From positions 1,426,001 through 1,490,000 of the forward strand of contig CM055757.1 in NCBI GenBank assembly GCA_029465975.1: a stretch of 64,000 bases of DNA, read 5' to 3'. This document shows positions 13,101 to 24,479 of this stretch, one piece after another. Origin of the DNA: Dallia pectoralis (Eukaryota; Chordata; Actinopteri; Esociformes; Umbridae). The position numbers and the translations under genes were made by a program. Position 1 is the first letter of the stretch, and each line of letters opens with the position of its first letter. Below the pieces are notes generated by a model that ran no database searches, was not told where the DNA came from, and saw only the letters and a program-made list of their open reading frames with translations.

Positions 13101-14958
13101 GACAGACCAGAGAAGGCGGAGACTGAAGGTAGGGTGAGACATCTTCTGAGGTTTCTTATTCACCTCTGAAGACAGTGATTTTATTGCTCTTCTAGTTGAA
13201 CAGCTTTTCTTTTATTTGTATTTTTACTTAAATCTGTAGATATATATTATATAATACTATCAACATATTTTGGTCAAATCTTCTGTAAATCAATGTCTGG
13301 ATTAATGTTTAGGGTAAGGGTTATGTTTAGGGTTAGGATAAGTTATGGTTATGTTCAGAGTTAGTAGATAGTAGGGATGCACCGATTGGGAGAATCTGGC
13401 CGATACAAATGACAATGTTTAAAATAACAATTTTGCAGATGCCGAAATCCATGCAGATGTTTTTAAAATTATTATTATGATGCTTTTTTGTTATTTATTC
13501 CCCCTTTTGTGTCAGGGAAACGAAGAAATCCTCATTCCAAAAAATAACTGTTCTAAGTTATTCAGCCCTTTGTAACACTTTCATCACACATTGAGTTCAA
13601 TCATGAGACACAACCGTTAAACATCGTCCACTGCCATTGGCTAATGTCTTCTTATTTGCCGATGGGCCGATTTCAGTCAACAAGGCAAATATCGTCCGAT
13701 ACCGATGTACAGCCGATGCATTGGTGCATCCCTAGTAGATGGTTAAAATGTTAGTGATAATATTTCGATAATCTGTAGGCCATCAACAAAAACACTTTTG
13801 TGTTCCTACTTTTCTGTGTATTGAGACATGAATAAACTCATATTTCGATATGATTATTTCACCACCCCAATGTGCACCCATACATCTATGAATTAGAAGG
13901 TGCTTACAGTCAGTCTCCTCAACAGTGGCAGGGAGACACAGATTCCAGCTCCAAATGTCCTCCTAACACAATTTGACTGAATTTAAAGGTGTCAAAACTC
14001 CAGTCGGTGAACCAGAGTGACAGGGACCAGGGATCGAACGTCAGTGAAGACGACTATTGCCCCTGTGACGCCTGCGTACAGAAGAAAGCTGAAGCCCAGC
14101 AGACTAAATTGGAGGCTGTGGTCGCGGCGGCGCCAGTTATTATGGCCTTTGACCTGCGTAAGATCCTGATGATGAAGAACGAGCCAGAGCCTCCAGAGCC
14201 CCCTAGCGTCACGGAGGGGAATAACAACAACCTGCAAAAAGAGACAGAGGAGGATGTTATACCAACTGTTGTCATAGAGGATGAAGAGGGGGAAAAGGAG
14301 GAAGAACAGGAGGAGAAAGATGAGGAAATAGAAGCTGAAGATCAGAGCGAGGATGACGGGGTGGAAGAAACCAGGCAGAAGGAGGAGAAAGAGGAGAGAG
14401 GTGAAAGCGCTGCAGGAGGTGTTGAAGGGGAGGATGAAGAAGCAGCTGAAGCAGTTAGATGTGGTGAAACTGAGGTGGTGGAAGAAACGGCTAAGGAGGA
14501 GACTGCAGGAGATACAGACAATGCTAAAGAGGAGGCGGAGGATCAGGAGGAGATGAGGAGGTGAACAATGTGGTTTCTGAATTGACGGTGGGGGAAAGGA
14601 GAGTGAGACAGGGGAACCGGAGAGAGGAGAGAAGGAGATGCTCGAGGAGGAGCAGTTTAAAAGTGAAGATGAAAAGAGTGTGGAGACTGAGAGAGAGAGA
14701 CAAATCCCTCTGATCCACCAAATGACCAGAACTTCTGTGGAGTCCCAGCCAGGATCTATGGAGAACATGGACCCCGTTTCAACAATGCCTACCTTAACCC
14801 CCATTAAACCAAAAGAAACAGGCTCTGATGGACACAAGATGTCATCTACAGTTGAGGGTTATGGTGGCAAATGTCAGCGGAGGAGCCGATCGCCAGCAAG
14901 ATCCAAACACAGAAAACCCAGAGAGCGGGATATGGAACCAGAAGAACTAGACGTTTAA
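4172..14958 (+). CDS. rp1l1: RP1-like 1 (photoreceptor axoneme protein), 3' part, with apparent frameshifts
   Basis: Exons read from splice sites and frame: ~4172-4287 (5' edge uncertain), 4481-4818, 5123-9946, 10060-12841, 12928-13128, 13989-14958; phases agree across all five junctions. RP1/RP1L1 proteins bind microtubules of the photoreceptor axoneme through N-terminal doublecortin domains, whose exons must lie left of the window. The call rests on the block around KRVLVNKDGSLSVEM (exon 2), the conserved C-terminal block with QFMTHYVDAMSEFK joined to VRWDLD (exons 4/5), and DPCDxC-like plus AFDLRKIL segments in the last exon. A long Ser- and Glu-rich repeat region, including 16-residue units, fits RP1L1 better than RP1. 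Four apparent one-base losses (near 11266, 11475, 14558 and 14589) break the frame; read literally, the protein stops at 11298. Assembly error, copy-number change or pseudogenisation cannot be separated here. RP1 is the alternative identity. Confidence 0.78.
6540..8230 (+). repeat. degenerate Ser/Lys-rich coding repeats in rp1l1 exon 3
   Basis: Roughly ten degenerate protein repeats of about 50-70 residues. Each has an acidic lead (for example EERSAS), then a SAxSAKSxxSxKSSxSxxSxCS block, then a variable Thr/Ala-rich tail. Examples start near 6560, 6710, 6860, 7000, 7150, 7300, 7490, 7660, 7840 and 8000. They are diverged at the DNA level, so they are older than the near-identical 48-bp and 21-bp arrays that follow. 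The segment is predicted to be disordered and basic, unlike the acidic region downstream. Confidence 0.7.
9240..9780 (+). repeat. 48-bp coding minisatellite (16-residue acidic repeat) in rp1l1 exon 3
   Basis: Near-perfect 48-bp units encode the 16-residue repeat GEELEVVEGEETENKG, with shortened or variant copies (a VETEVVEGEETENKG type and two short ETENKG copies near 9625-9660). Unit length stays a multiple of three, so the frame is kept. Human RP1L1 is known for a polymorphic 16-residue coding repeat. The same unit length in a fish gene supports the RP1L1 call but need not mean common descent of the repeat. Confidence 0.9.
10425..12470 (+). repeat. 21-bp coding minisatellite (EAEGGEV repeat) in rp1l1 exon 4
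   Basis: About 95 units of 21 bp encode seven-residue acidic repeats of the EAEGGEV type, with variants (VEEEAEG, VDAVVGE). Longer blocks are duplicated inside it: the run GTGGATGCTGTGGTAGGTGA recurs at least five times. Two sites with gagggggtgaa (11264-11274 and 11473-11483) are one base short of the usual gagggaggtgaa and shift the frame each time. The plus strand is almost pure purine with scattered T, and the complementary strand therefore shows long Pro/Leu/Ser-rich open frames that are not genes. Confidence 0.93.
13129..13988 (+). other. rp1l1 intron 5
   Basis: Intron between the exon ending CTGAAG and the exon starting GTGTCAAAACTC; GT at 13129 and AG at 13987. It holds the hAT-type MITE at 13372-13734 and short TTAGGG-like words near 13310-13350. 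I see nothing else in it. Confidence 0.75.
13372..13734. mobile_element. nonautonomous hAT-type MITE, 363 bp
   Basis: The ends form 12-bp perfect terminal inverted repeats (tagggatgcacc ... ggtgcatcccta). It is flanked by an 8-bp near-direct repeat, gtagatag on the left and gtagatgg on the right (7 of 8 match), which is the target-site size of hAT elements. Internal subterminal CCGAT/ATCGG words are also inverted. There is no coding capacity. It lies in an intron of the rp1l1-like gene. Confidence 0.8.
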
Positions 14959-15440
14959 TCCTGCAAAGACATGGAGTTGGATGTCGTGGGTCTGTACCCA
15001 TTGCAGGACATGTAACTGGACGTCCTAGGTCTTTAGACATTACATAACAGTCACATAAAGCACTTTATAATCCCAACTCCGCATTAGGAATATCTAGACG
15101 AGGGTCTGCACACATGGTGGAGGTCAGAGGTCAGAACAGCAGAGTTAACTGAAACTTGAAACCATCGTAATATTTAACAATCCATTTAATATGTGAAAAT
15201 CCCATTTTTATATTTGTGGAGACTATTTCTATTTACGTGTTTAGGTAAAAAAAATGTGTTTTTGTGCTGTTCATTGGGTACTGCATGAGGATGTGAGTAT
15301 TTGTGTCACTAAATAGGTTAAACAAAAACCCACCCCAGAGAACTGTTACTTGAACAGGACCCCTGTGGAGACCAAGTCCTCATGTTAAGGCCTGAAATAT
15401 AGTTTAGTTTTAAAAGCACTGCTCTGAGGACAATACTGCC
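14959..15440 (+). other. rp1l1 3' flank, probable 3' UTR
   Basis: Sequence downstream of the TAA that ends the last rp1l1 frame. Part is likely 3' UTR, but I see no clear AATAAA close by. No gene or repeat is evident. Confidence 0.4.
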
Positions 15441-15442
15441 AG

Positions 15443-15682
15443 TACAGGCAACTGGACCTCACAGGGCAACTGGACCTCACAGGGCAACCGGACCTCACAG
15501 GGCAACCGGACCTCACAGGGCAACCGGACCTCACAGGGCAACTGGACCTCATTGGGCAACTGGACCTCACAGGGCAACTGGACCTCACAGGGCAACTGGA
15601 CCTCACAGGGCAACCGGACCTCATAATCCAACTGGACCTCACAGGACAACCGGTCCTTATAAGGCAACTGGACCTCACATGC
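15443..15682. repeat. 18-bp minisatellite
   Basis: About 13 copies of an 18-bp unit, caactggacctcacaggg, with T/C changes at one site. The minus strand gives short Cys/Pro/Val/Arg/Ser open frames that only mirror the repeat. The stretch 15683-16211 after it holds nothing I can identify. Confidence 0.9.
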
Positions 15683-16211
15683 AGGTCATTTTTATATATC
15701 TGTAACATACCTGTAACATACCTGTTAACGTATACCCTGTTGCCGTGGGTATAAGGGCAATGTATTGTAACAACCACACATATATATTGATGATGTCCAG
15801 GATAACCACCAACTCATACATTTTATAGGATTAGTGTCTTAGTGTTTAGTCTTGTTATTCTAAAGCTCATTGCAGTGGTGTCAATGTTGTATTCTCAGGG
15901 ACTCCGGACAACAAGGATACGTACCTTACGATGATGCTGATGAATGAACGCTCAATATACGCCAATAGCATGTAACGCGATGCACATATAACTTGTACCC
16001 AAAACCACATCTGAGTAAATACGCAGTAGCCCATTTCGCACATGTCAAATGTACTCATTGGTATTGGGTACAGTTATAAAAAGCTATAATCCTGAGAGTG
16101 GTCTGGGGTACTGCTATTTAGACATTATTGTGCTGCACACTTTATGGCTCTGTGTAACTTGATCTAGGGTCACGCCATTGTTCTCAGGGTTGTTGTTGTG
16201 TGCGCGTGTGT

Positions 16212-16751
16212 CAGTGTTGCCAACTTAGCGACTTAGTCACTAGATTTAGCGAGTATTCAGACCCCTCTATAGCGAAATGTTATCAAAAAAGTGATTGAGC
16301 AACTGACGTTAACGCACATGTCATTGTATCACTCTTAGTCTGATACTGTTCTCTACGAGCAGCCGGTTCTAGCGTGTGCCCCACCCCCGTACCAAAGCAC
16401 TCAGAAGCCGCCCAGTAATTGCACAGCAGTCCCTCCCATCTGCAGTCAGAGCAGGAGATGTTCACCCGTCCACGTCCAGACTACAAATGAACTGTGCATG
16501 TGGGAAGCTGATCGATGACTGATCCTGCCCTGACATACATGAGAAAGAAAATTAGTTCTAAACATATTTAGGGTGTTTTTGCTCACTTTTTGTCTCTCTC
16601 ACAACGTTCTGAACCTCTCTCATACAGCGTCCCTCACAATTGAATGCAAAGGATCAATTATGCAAATTAGGTAATGACGTCATCCAGTGACTTCTAGCTA
16701 TTTTTAGCACTGCCAATAGCCGCTTTCCTTGCTGAGTAGTTGGCGACACTG
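16212..16751. mobile_element. nonautonomous DNA transposon, 540 bp
   Basis: The left end cagtgttgccaact matches the complement of the right end agttggcgacactg (13 of 14). It is embedded in GT-rich DNA, so target duplications cannot be read. The right third (from 16603) is present again at 19487-19635 as part of the segmental duplication, and that second copy lacks the left end, so the duplication began inside the element. The superfamily is not certain. Confidence 0.6.
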
Positions 16752-19092
16752 GTGTGTGTGTGTGTGTAGTGTGGGTAGTGATGCCGGAGCTACCCAGGTA
16801 GTTAACCACAGAATGCACGGAGTGAGCTAGCCAGGTATATGACCATGGTATTCACAGGGAGCTAGCCAGGTATATGTCCATGGTATTCACAGGGAGCTAG
16901 CCAGGTATATGACCATGGTATTCACAGGGAGCTAGCCAGGTATATGACCATGGTATTCACAGGGAGCTAGCCAGGTATATGTCCATGGTATTCACAGGGA
17001 GCTAGCCAGGTATATGTCCATGGTTTTCACAGGGAGCTAGCCAGGTATATGACCATGGTATTCACAGGGAGCTAGCCAGGTATATGTCCATGGTATTCAC
17101 AGGGAGCTAGCCAGGTATATGTCCATGGTATTCACAGGGAGCTAGCCAGGTATATGTCCATGGTTTTCACAGGGAGCTACCCAGGTATATGTCCATGGTA
17201 TTCACAGGGAGCTAGCCAGGTATATGTCCATGGTATTCACAGGGAGCTACCCAGGTATATTACCATGGTATTCACAGGGAGCTAGCCAGGTATTTAACCA
17301 GGGTATTCACTGGGAGCTAGCCAGGAAAATAATCAAAGTAGACACAGGGAGCTAGCCAGTAATAGGACCACAGTAATTACAGGGCACTAGATAGGTTTTT
17401 AACCAGGGTATTCACAGGCAGCTAGCCAGGTATTTTAACCAGGGTGATCACTGGGAGCTAGCCAGGTATTTTAACACGGTAATCACAGGGAGCTAGCAGG
17501 TACTTAACCACAGTATTTAGTAGCTAGCCAGTTATATAACCATGCTAAAGAAATAATTTAAAACTACTTTAATGCCTTACTGCAGACAAATTGACAAGAA
17601 AGAAATTGGAGAGACTCTTCAAAGTTATTGCTAATGGTACAGCTAGTATCGCTTTTGTTGTAGGAGGAAGTCACTGAGAGTTTGGTTGTATTGCTTCACT
17701 TTTAAAACTAACACATTTCGAGAATATTCTCCCAAAAACTAACAAAACATAGTTAAATTCTCTAGGTCATAGTATTAAAATGGTCTGACAAATATGAAAG
17801 GGGTGTATGCAGTTATTATGCTTGAGGCATTTGTCAAAAAATGTATTACAATGTTTTTGTCCTACAACAGCATAATGTTGAGCATATAGAATATATTTTC
17901 CATTTCTATCAATATCTATTTGGTATTTTTATGGATATGGTGAAACTGAAACTTTGAAAATTGTAGTTCAGGAGATAACCTAATTTCATATTGGTTGGTT
18001 GCTGTTACTCTAAGGGGGGTCAAATGTTGCTATTGGTCCGTTCGGCTGTCAAGTCTCTTCTGTGACATAACCTTAGAAACACCATGTAACCATATCAAGT
18101 TTTACAATAAAGAACTGAATGTATGAATTTTATTTACACCAATAACCAAATAAAAATAGTTGGTGAATTATTTTCATTTGAAATGATTTATAAACCTTCC
18201 TTGCAGAATTTAATCCATTGACAAGACCATTATTACTCTTTTGGGAAGGGGTTTGTTTGTATGAGACATTATAAGGTGTTTTTTCATAACATGGCTGTCA
18301 ACTGGATATCCATGCAGCAACCCACATTGGCCATGGCTATTTCTTGCAGCTAAATCTAAAGCCGCTCAGTCACTTTGAAGACCGCAGCACCCATGACACT
18401 CTAACACACTCCAATGTGTGTGTGAGTGGGGATTAGGGTTATTTTACATCACAGCCCAACCTGAAGTGGGACCTGACAGTCACAGGGCCATGTTCAAGTT
18501 ACAGTACAGGTTGTTACAATATAACATGCATTATACAATTTTTGCTTTAAGGCACACTTTTCCAGTTAACAGTCTAAGACACCGTCATACGCAATAAGAG
18601 AATGTTTGGAGTTTAATTTCAGACAACATGGTGTTGCAATGAAGTGTAATATATGTTGAGTGTCATTAGTCTTGCTTTTCAGAAGTTGTTTAGACAACAG
18701 GTTGATATAACAGAACCAAAAAAGTCTCACCCCCCAAAAAAAGAAACTATTTTCTGCCTTATTTATTTTACTTTTTGGATAACACTAAGAGTTAGTGCAT
18801 ATATAACAATTGGACAACACAATATTGATGCCTTCTCTAATTTAACAATTGTCAAACAAACAAAATGGCACTCAGCTGGTGCTCTGTAGCTGGCCAAAAT
18901 CCTGTTGGCTAGATTTCCTCAACATTATACTGCCCTCTAGTGTTATCTTGTTGGCACGGTTTACTTACACTCCAGGCACTTTTAAGACTATGTTGACTTA
19001 ACATGAAATCAAGTAAACCAGTGTCAACTTAACATGAAATCAAGTGAACCAGTGTCAACTTAACATTAAGTCAAGTGAACCAGTGTCAACTT
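16603..19092. repeat. segmental duplication, copy 1 (modules A-B-C)
   Basis: Three modules: A (16603-17554: transposon end plus 36-bp minisatellite), B (17555-17933) and C (17934-19092). All recur downstream almost unchanged: A at 19487, B at 19093 and 20578, C at 20957. Differences are few (a G-run length, several single bases, minisatellite copy number), so the duplication is young. Module C contains a 78-codon open frame (18653-18889) that I do not regard as a gene. Module C ends in three or four copies of the 31-bp repeat. Confidence 0.92.
16783..17540. repeat. 36-bp minisatellite, copy 1
   Basis: Tandem 36-bp units of the type gagctagccaggtatatgac followed by catggtattcacaggg. The first 14 or so are near-identical, then they degenerate after about 17280. 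The array is part of duplication module A. Confidence 0.92.
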
Positions 19093-19471
19093 AATTTAAA
19101 ACTACTTTAATGCCTTACTGCAGACAAATTGACAAGAAAGAAATTGGAGAGACTCTTCAAAGTTATTGCTAATGGTACAGCTAGTATCGCTTTTGTTGTA
19201 GGAGGAAGTCACTGAGAGTTTGGTTGTATTGCTTCACTTTTAAAACTAACACATTTCGAGAATATTCTCCCAAAAACTAACAAAACATAGTTAAATTCTC
19301 TAGGTCATAGTATTAAAATGGTCTGACAAATATGAAAGGGGTGTATGCAGTTATTATGCTTGAGGCATTTGTCAAAAAATGTATTACAATGTTTTTGTCC
19401 TACAACAGCATAATGTTGAGCATATAGAATATATTTTCCATTTCTATCAATATCTATTTGGTATTTTTATG
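19093..19471. repeat. extra copy of duplication module B
   Basis: A 379-bp copy of 17555-17933 placed directly after the 31-bp repeats of module C and joined by a 15-bp linker (19472-19486) to the second module A. It is near-identical to the other two B copies (17555 and 20578). Its presence makes the region A-B-C-B-A-B-C, more than a simple tandem duplication. Confidence 0.9.
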
Positions 19472-19486
19472 TCAACAACTATTTTT

Positions 19487-22020
19487 AACGTTCTGAACCT
19501 CTCTCATACAGCGTCCCTCACAATTGAATGCAAAGGATCAATTATGCAAATTAGGTAATGACGTCATCTAGTGACTTCTAGCTATTTTTAGCACTGCCAA
19601 TAGCCGCTTTCCTTGCTGAGTAGTTGGCGACACTGGTGTGTGTGTGTGTGTAGTGTGGGTAGTGATGCCGGAGCTACCCAGGTAGTTAACCACAGAATGC
19701 ACGGAGTGAGCTAGCCAGGTATATGACCATGGTATTCACAGGGAGCTAGCCAGGTATATGTCCATGGTATTCACAGGGAGCTAGCCAGGTATATGACCAT
19801 GGTATTCACAGGGAGCTAGCCAGGTATATGACCATGGTATTCACAGGGAGCTAGCCAGGTATATGTCCATGGTATTCACAGGGAGCTAGCCAGGTATATG
19901 ACCATGGTATTCACAGGGAGCTAGCCAGGTATATGACCATGGTATTCACAGGGAGCTAGCCAGGTATATGTCCATGGTATTCACAGGGAGCTAGCCAGGT
20001 ATATGTCCATGGTTTTCACAGGGAGCTACCCAGGTATATGACCATGGTATTCACAGGGAGCTAGCCAGGTATATGTCCATGGTATTCACAGGAGCTACCC
20101 AGGTATTTGACCATGGTATTCACAGGGAGCTAGCCAGGTATATGTCCATGGTATTCACAGGGAGCTAGCCAGGTATATGTCCATGGTTTTCACAGGGAGC
20201 TACCCAGGTATATGACCATGGTATTCACAGGGAGCTAGCCAGGTATATGTCCATGGTATTCACAGGGAGCTACCCAGGTATATGACCATGGTATTCACAG
20301 GGAGCTAGCCAGGTATTTAACCAGGGTATTCACTGGGAGCTAGCCAGGAAAATAATCAAAGTAGACACAGGGAGCTAGCCAGTAATAGGACCACAGTAAT
20401 TACAGGGCACTAGATAGGTTTTTAACCAGGGTATTCACAGGCAGCTAGCCAGGTATTTTAACCAGGGTGATCACTGGGAGCTAGCCAGGTATTTTAACAC
20501 GGTAATCACAGGGAGCTAGCAGGTACTTAACCACAGTATTTAGTAGCTAGCCAGTTATATAACCATGCTAAAGAAATAATTTAAAACTACTTTAATGCCT
20601 TACTGCAGACAAATTGACAAGAAAGAAATTGGAGAGACTCTTCAAAGTTATTGCTAATGGTACAGCTAGTATCGCTTTTGTTGTAGGAGGAAGTCACTGA
20701 GAGTTTGGTTGTATTGCTTCACTTTTAAAACTAACACATTTCGAGAATATTCTCCCAAAAACTAACAAAACATAGTTAAATTCTCTAGGTCATAGTATTA
20801 AAATGGTCTGACAAATATGAAAGGGGTGTATGCAGTTATTATGCTTGAGGCATTTGTCAAAAAATGTATTACAATGTTTTTGTCCTACAACAGCATAATG
20901 TTGAGCATATAGAATATATTTTCCATTTCTATCAATATCTATTTGGTATTTTTATGGATATGGTGAAACTGAAACTTTGAAAATTGTAGTTCAGGAGATA
21001 ACCTAATTTCATATTGGTTGGTTGCTGTTACTCTGAGGGGGGGGGGGGTCAAATGTTGCTATTGGTCCGTTCGGCTGTCAAGTCTCTTCTGTGACATAAC
21101 CTTAGAAACACCATGTTACCATGTCAAGTTTTACAATAAAGAACTGAATGTATGAATTTTATTTACACCAATAACCAAATAAAAATAGTTGGTGAATTAT
21201 TTTCATTTGAAATGATTTATAAACCTTCCTTGCAGAATTTAATCCATTGACAAGACCATTATTACTCTTTTGGGAAGGGGTTTGTTTGTATGAGACATTA
21301 TAAGGTGTTTTTTCATAACATGGCTGTCAACTGGATATCCATGCAGCAACCCACATTGGCCATGGCTATTTCTTGCAGCTAAATCTAAAGCCGCTCAGTC
21401 ACTTTGAAGACCGCAGCACCCATGACACTCTAACACACTCCAATGTGTGTGTGAGTGGGGATTAGGGTTATTTTACATCACAGCCCAACCTGGAGTGGGA
21501 CCTGACAGTCACAGGGCCATGTTCAAGTTACAGTACAGGTTGTTACAATATAACATGCATTATACAATTTTTGCTTTAAGGCACACTTTTCCAGTTAACA
21601 GTCTAAGACACCGTCATACGCAATAAGAGAATGTTTGGAGTTTAATTTCAGACAACATGGTGTTGCAATGAAGTGTAATATATGTTGAGTGTCATTAGTC
21701 TTGCTTTTCAGAAGTTGTTTAGACAACAGGTTGATATAACAGAACCAAAAAAGTCTCACCCCCCAAAAAAAGAAACTATTTTCTGCATTATTTATTTTAC
21801 TTTTTGGATAACACTAAGAGTTAGTGCATATATAACAATTGGACAACACAATATTGATGCCTTCTCTAATTTAACAATTGTCAAACAAACAAAATGGCAC
21901 TCAGCTGGTGCTCTGTAGCTGGCCAAAATCCTGTTGGCTAGATTTCCTCAACATTATACTGCCCTCTAGTGTTATCTTGTTGGCACGGTTTACTTACACT
22001 CCAGGCACTTTTAAGACTAT
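19487..22020. repeat. segmental duplication, copy 2 (modules A-B-C)
   Basis: Second copy: A 19487-20577, B 20578-20956, C from 20957. Spacing to copy 1 is 2884 bp at the A start and 3023-3029 bp in B and C; the extra length comes from more 36-bp units. Its C module runs into a strongly expanded 31-bp array. The 78-codon open frame is repeated at 21682-21918 with one residue changed. Confidence 0.92.
19672..20565. repeat. 36-bp minisatellite, copy 2
   Basis: Counterpart of the array at 16783-17540, with about four more units and the same degenerate tail (aaccagggtattcac type). The difference in copy number against copy 1 shows that the array has changed length since the duplication. Confidence 0.92.
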
Positions 22021-23290
22021 GTTGACTTAACATGAAATCAAGTAAACCAGTGTCAACTTAACATGAAATCAAGTAAACCAGTGTCAACTTAACACGAACT
22101 CATGTGAACCAGTGTCAACTAAACATTAAATCAAGTGAACCAGTGTCAACTTAACATGAAATCAAGTGAACCAGTGTCAACTTAACATAAAATCAAGTGA
22201 ACCAGTGTCAACTTAACATGAAATCAAGTGAACCAGTGTCAACTTAACATAAAATCAAGTGAACCAGTGTCAACTTAACATTAAATCAAGTGAACCAGTG
22301 TCAACTAAACATTAAATCAATTGAACCAGTGTCAACTTAACATAAAATCAAGTGAACCAGCGTCAACTTAACATAAAATCAAGTGAAGCAGTGTCAACTT
22401 AACATTAAATTAAGTGAACCAGTGTCAACTTAACATTTAGTCAAGTGAACCAGCGTCAACTTAACATTAAATCAAGTGAACCAGTGTCAACTAAACATTA
22501 AATCAAGTGAACCACGAACCAGTGTCAACTTAACATTAAGTCAAGTGAACCAGTGTCAACTAAACATTAAGTCAAGTGAACCACGAACCAGTGTCAACTT
22601 AACATTAAGTCAAGTGAACCAGTGTCAACTAAACATTAAGTCAAGTGAACCAGTGTCAATTTAACATTAAGTCAAGTGAACCAGTGTCAACTTAACATTA
22701 AGTCAAGTGAACCAGTGTCAACTTAACATTAAGTCAAGTGAACCAGTGTCAACTTAACATTAAGTCAAGTGAACCACGAACCAGTGTCAACCTAACATTA
22801 AGTCAAGTGGACCAGTGTCAACTAAACATTAAATCAAGTGAACCAGTGTCAACTTAACATTTAGTCAAGTGAACCAGTGTCAACTTAACATTTAGTCAAG
22901 TGAACCAGTGTCAACTTAACATTAAGTCAAGTGAACCAGTGTCAACTTAACATTAAGTCAAGTGAACCAGTGTCAACTTAACATTAAGTCAAGTGAACCA
23001 GTGTCAACTTAACATTAAGTCAAGTGAACCAGTGTCAACTTAATATTAATTCAAGTGAACCAGTGTCAACTTAACATTAAGTCAAGTGAACCAGTGTCAA
23101 CTTAACATTAAGTCAAGTGAACCAGTGTCAACTTAACATTAAGTCAAGTGAACCACGAACCAGTGTCAACTAAACATTAAATCAAGTGAACCAGTGTCAA
23201 CTTAACATTTAGTCAAGTGAACCAGTGTCAACTTAACATTTAGTCAAGTGAACCAGTGTCAACTTAACATTAAGTCAAGTGAACCAGCGT
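22019..23290. repeat. 31-bp minisatellite, expanded
   Basis: About 41 units of 31 bp (tcaagtgaaccagtgtcaac then ttaacattaag). A few units carry an 8-9 bp insertion (cacgaacc) that recurs at regular places, so blocks of units have been amplified together. The same array has only three or four units at 18990-19092 in the first duplication copy. Confidence 0.93.
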
Positions 23291-23507
23291 CGATGCTTGA
23301 CATCCTGATGAAGTTGATGATTTCACACAGGAGTCTACGGCATCACGCACTACTAGGTGGGACTCCAGATGAGACTTTTTCAAGGAGTGAGAACAACCAA
23401 TTAATAGACAGACCAACTTGGGAGTGAGTGAGGAACCGAGAAAAGGAGGGAGACACATAGACAAAATGAAGAGAAAGAGATGACAATGAATATAAAGAAA
23501 GAGAACG

Positions 23508-23584
23508 CAGACCTTTCTCTAGGTTTGGGGATGTCTTCTGAGGACGCCTGGGATGTCAGCAGGTAACCGTCACTGAACAGCCTC
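23508..23584 (-). CDS. possible isolated coding exon, minus strand
   Basis: On the minus strand a pyrimidine/GT-rich stretch ending in TTTCAG precedes an open segment of about 24 codons (contains DGYLLTSQASSEDIPK), which ends at GAAAG|GTCTGC. Both splice sites are plausible and only this frame is open. I do not recognise the protein and find no partner exon nearby. It could be the last trace of a lost gene, or chance. Confidence 0.22.
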
Positions 23585-23938
23585 TGAAACACAAACACAC
23601 ACATATTATTATACTCATGAAATTGAACAGTATAAAAATGTATAAATTCAAAACTGTAAATCACACAGGATAAATATGCATGTTAACAAAATGTCACAAT
23701 ATGTTCTACAAAAATAGTTTGACAGCTGATTAAGAATGTTGTTATCAGACAAAGAATTAATGATGCACAGACAATGGTTTCACTCTCTAAACTAGGTGAC
23801 CTAATAAGAGATATCAACAGTTATTTCGAGTTATAGCTGTCTGTCTCTCCCACACACACAAACATGTCTGGCAAATGCCTGACAAGCTACAAATCTAGAT
23901 AAGTGGGCAGGTTAAAAAATATATAATACTGTCACACC

Positions 23939-24045
23939 GGAGGAGAGGAGGAGGCTCATGCACGCTAGAACACATTGGCTCGCGCACGCTAGAACACATT
24001 GGCTCGCGCACGCTAGAACACATTGGCGCACGCACGCTAGAAGAC
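23939..24045. repeat. short 24-26 bp tandem repeat upstream of fndc4
   Basis: Four copies of gcacgctagaacacattggc with small changes, about 430-540 bp upstream of the fndc4 start codon. The rest of 23585-24479 is spacer and the probable fndc4 promoter/5' UTR, with no clear site to name. Confidence 0.7.
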
Positions 24046-24479
24046 ATTGTCAATCGGTTTCTTCGAATGCACCTGCGCAGACCAGAGGAAAGGTGACAAG
24101 TCATCTCATCCTTATCTGCCCTTCTGTGTCCGTTTCCTTCAGCTATTTTCTCATTGGCACCAGGGAACCAGGGGGGGCGATGGTCTAAACCTGCCCCCCA
24201 CCTTAACCAGAATTGATGCTTTCCTCCTCCGAATCCTTCCTCATTAAAGAGCAACAGCTGTTTCGCTGCATTTAAGCAGCATCAAGCCGGGTAGCGACGC
24301 GGACTACTGACCGTATCCATTGGTAACCCTGACTACCGGGTCTGGACCAACGTTGGACTAAACGGGAACATCGGTTATATTTAAGTCAGTCGTTCTATTG
24401 GATGTCTTTTTAGGGTCGTGGGAGAGCGAATTAGTGGTGATGTGATGTAGTTAGTGGTGGAGAGAGAGGGAGGGGGACC

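Noticed and set aside
18653..21918. 78-codon open frame present twice (18653 and 21682)
   Set aside because: Conserved only because the region is a recent DNA duplication; AT-rich, with no ATG-led family resemblance.
22019..23290. CRISPR-like regular array
   Set aside because: Units are contiguous tandem repeats without unique spacers, in a vertebrate genome.
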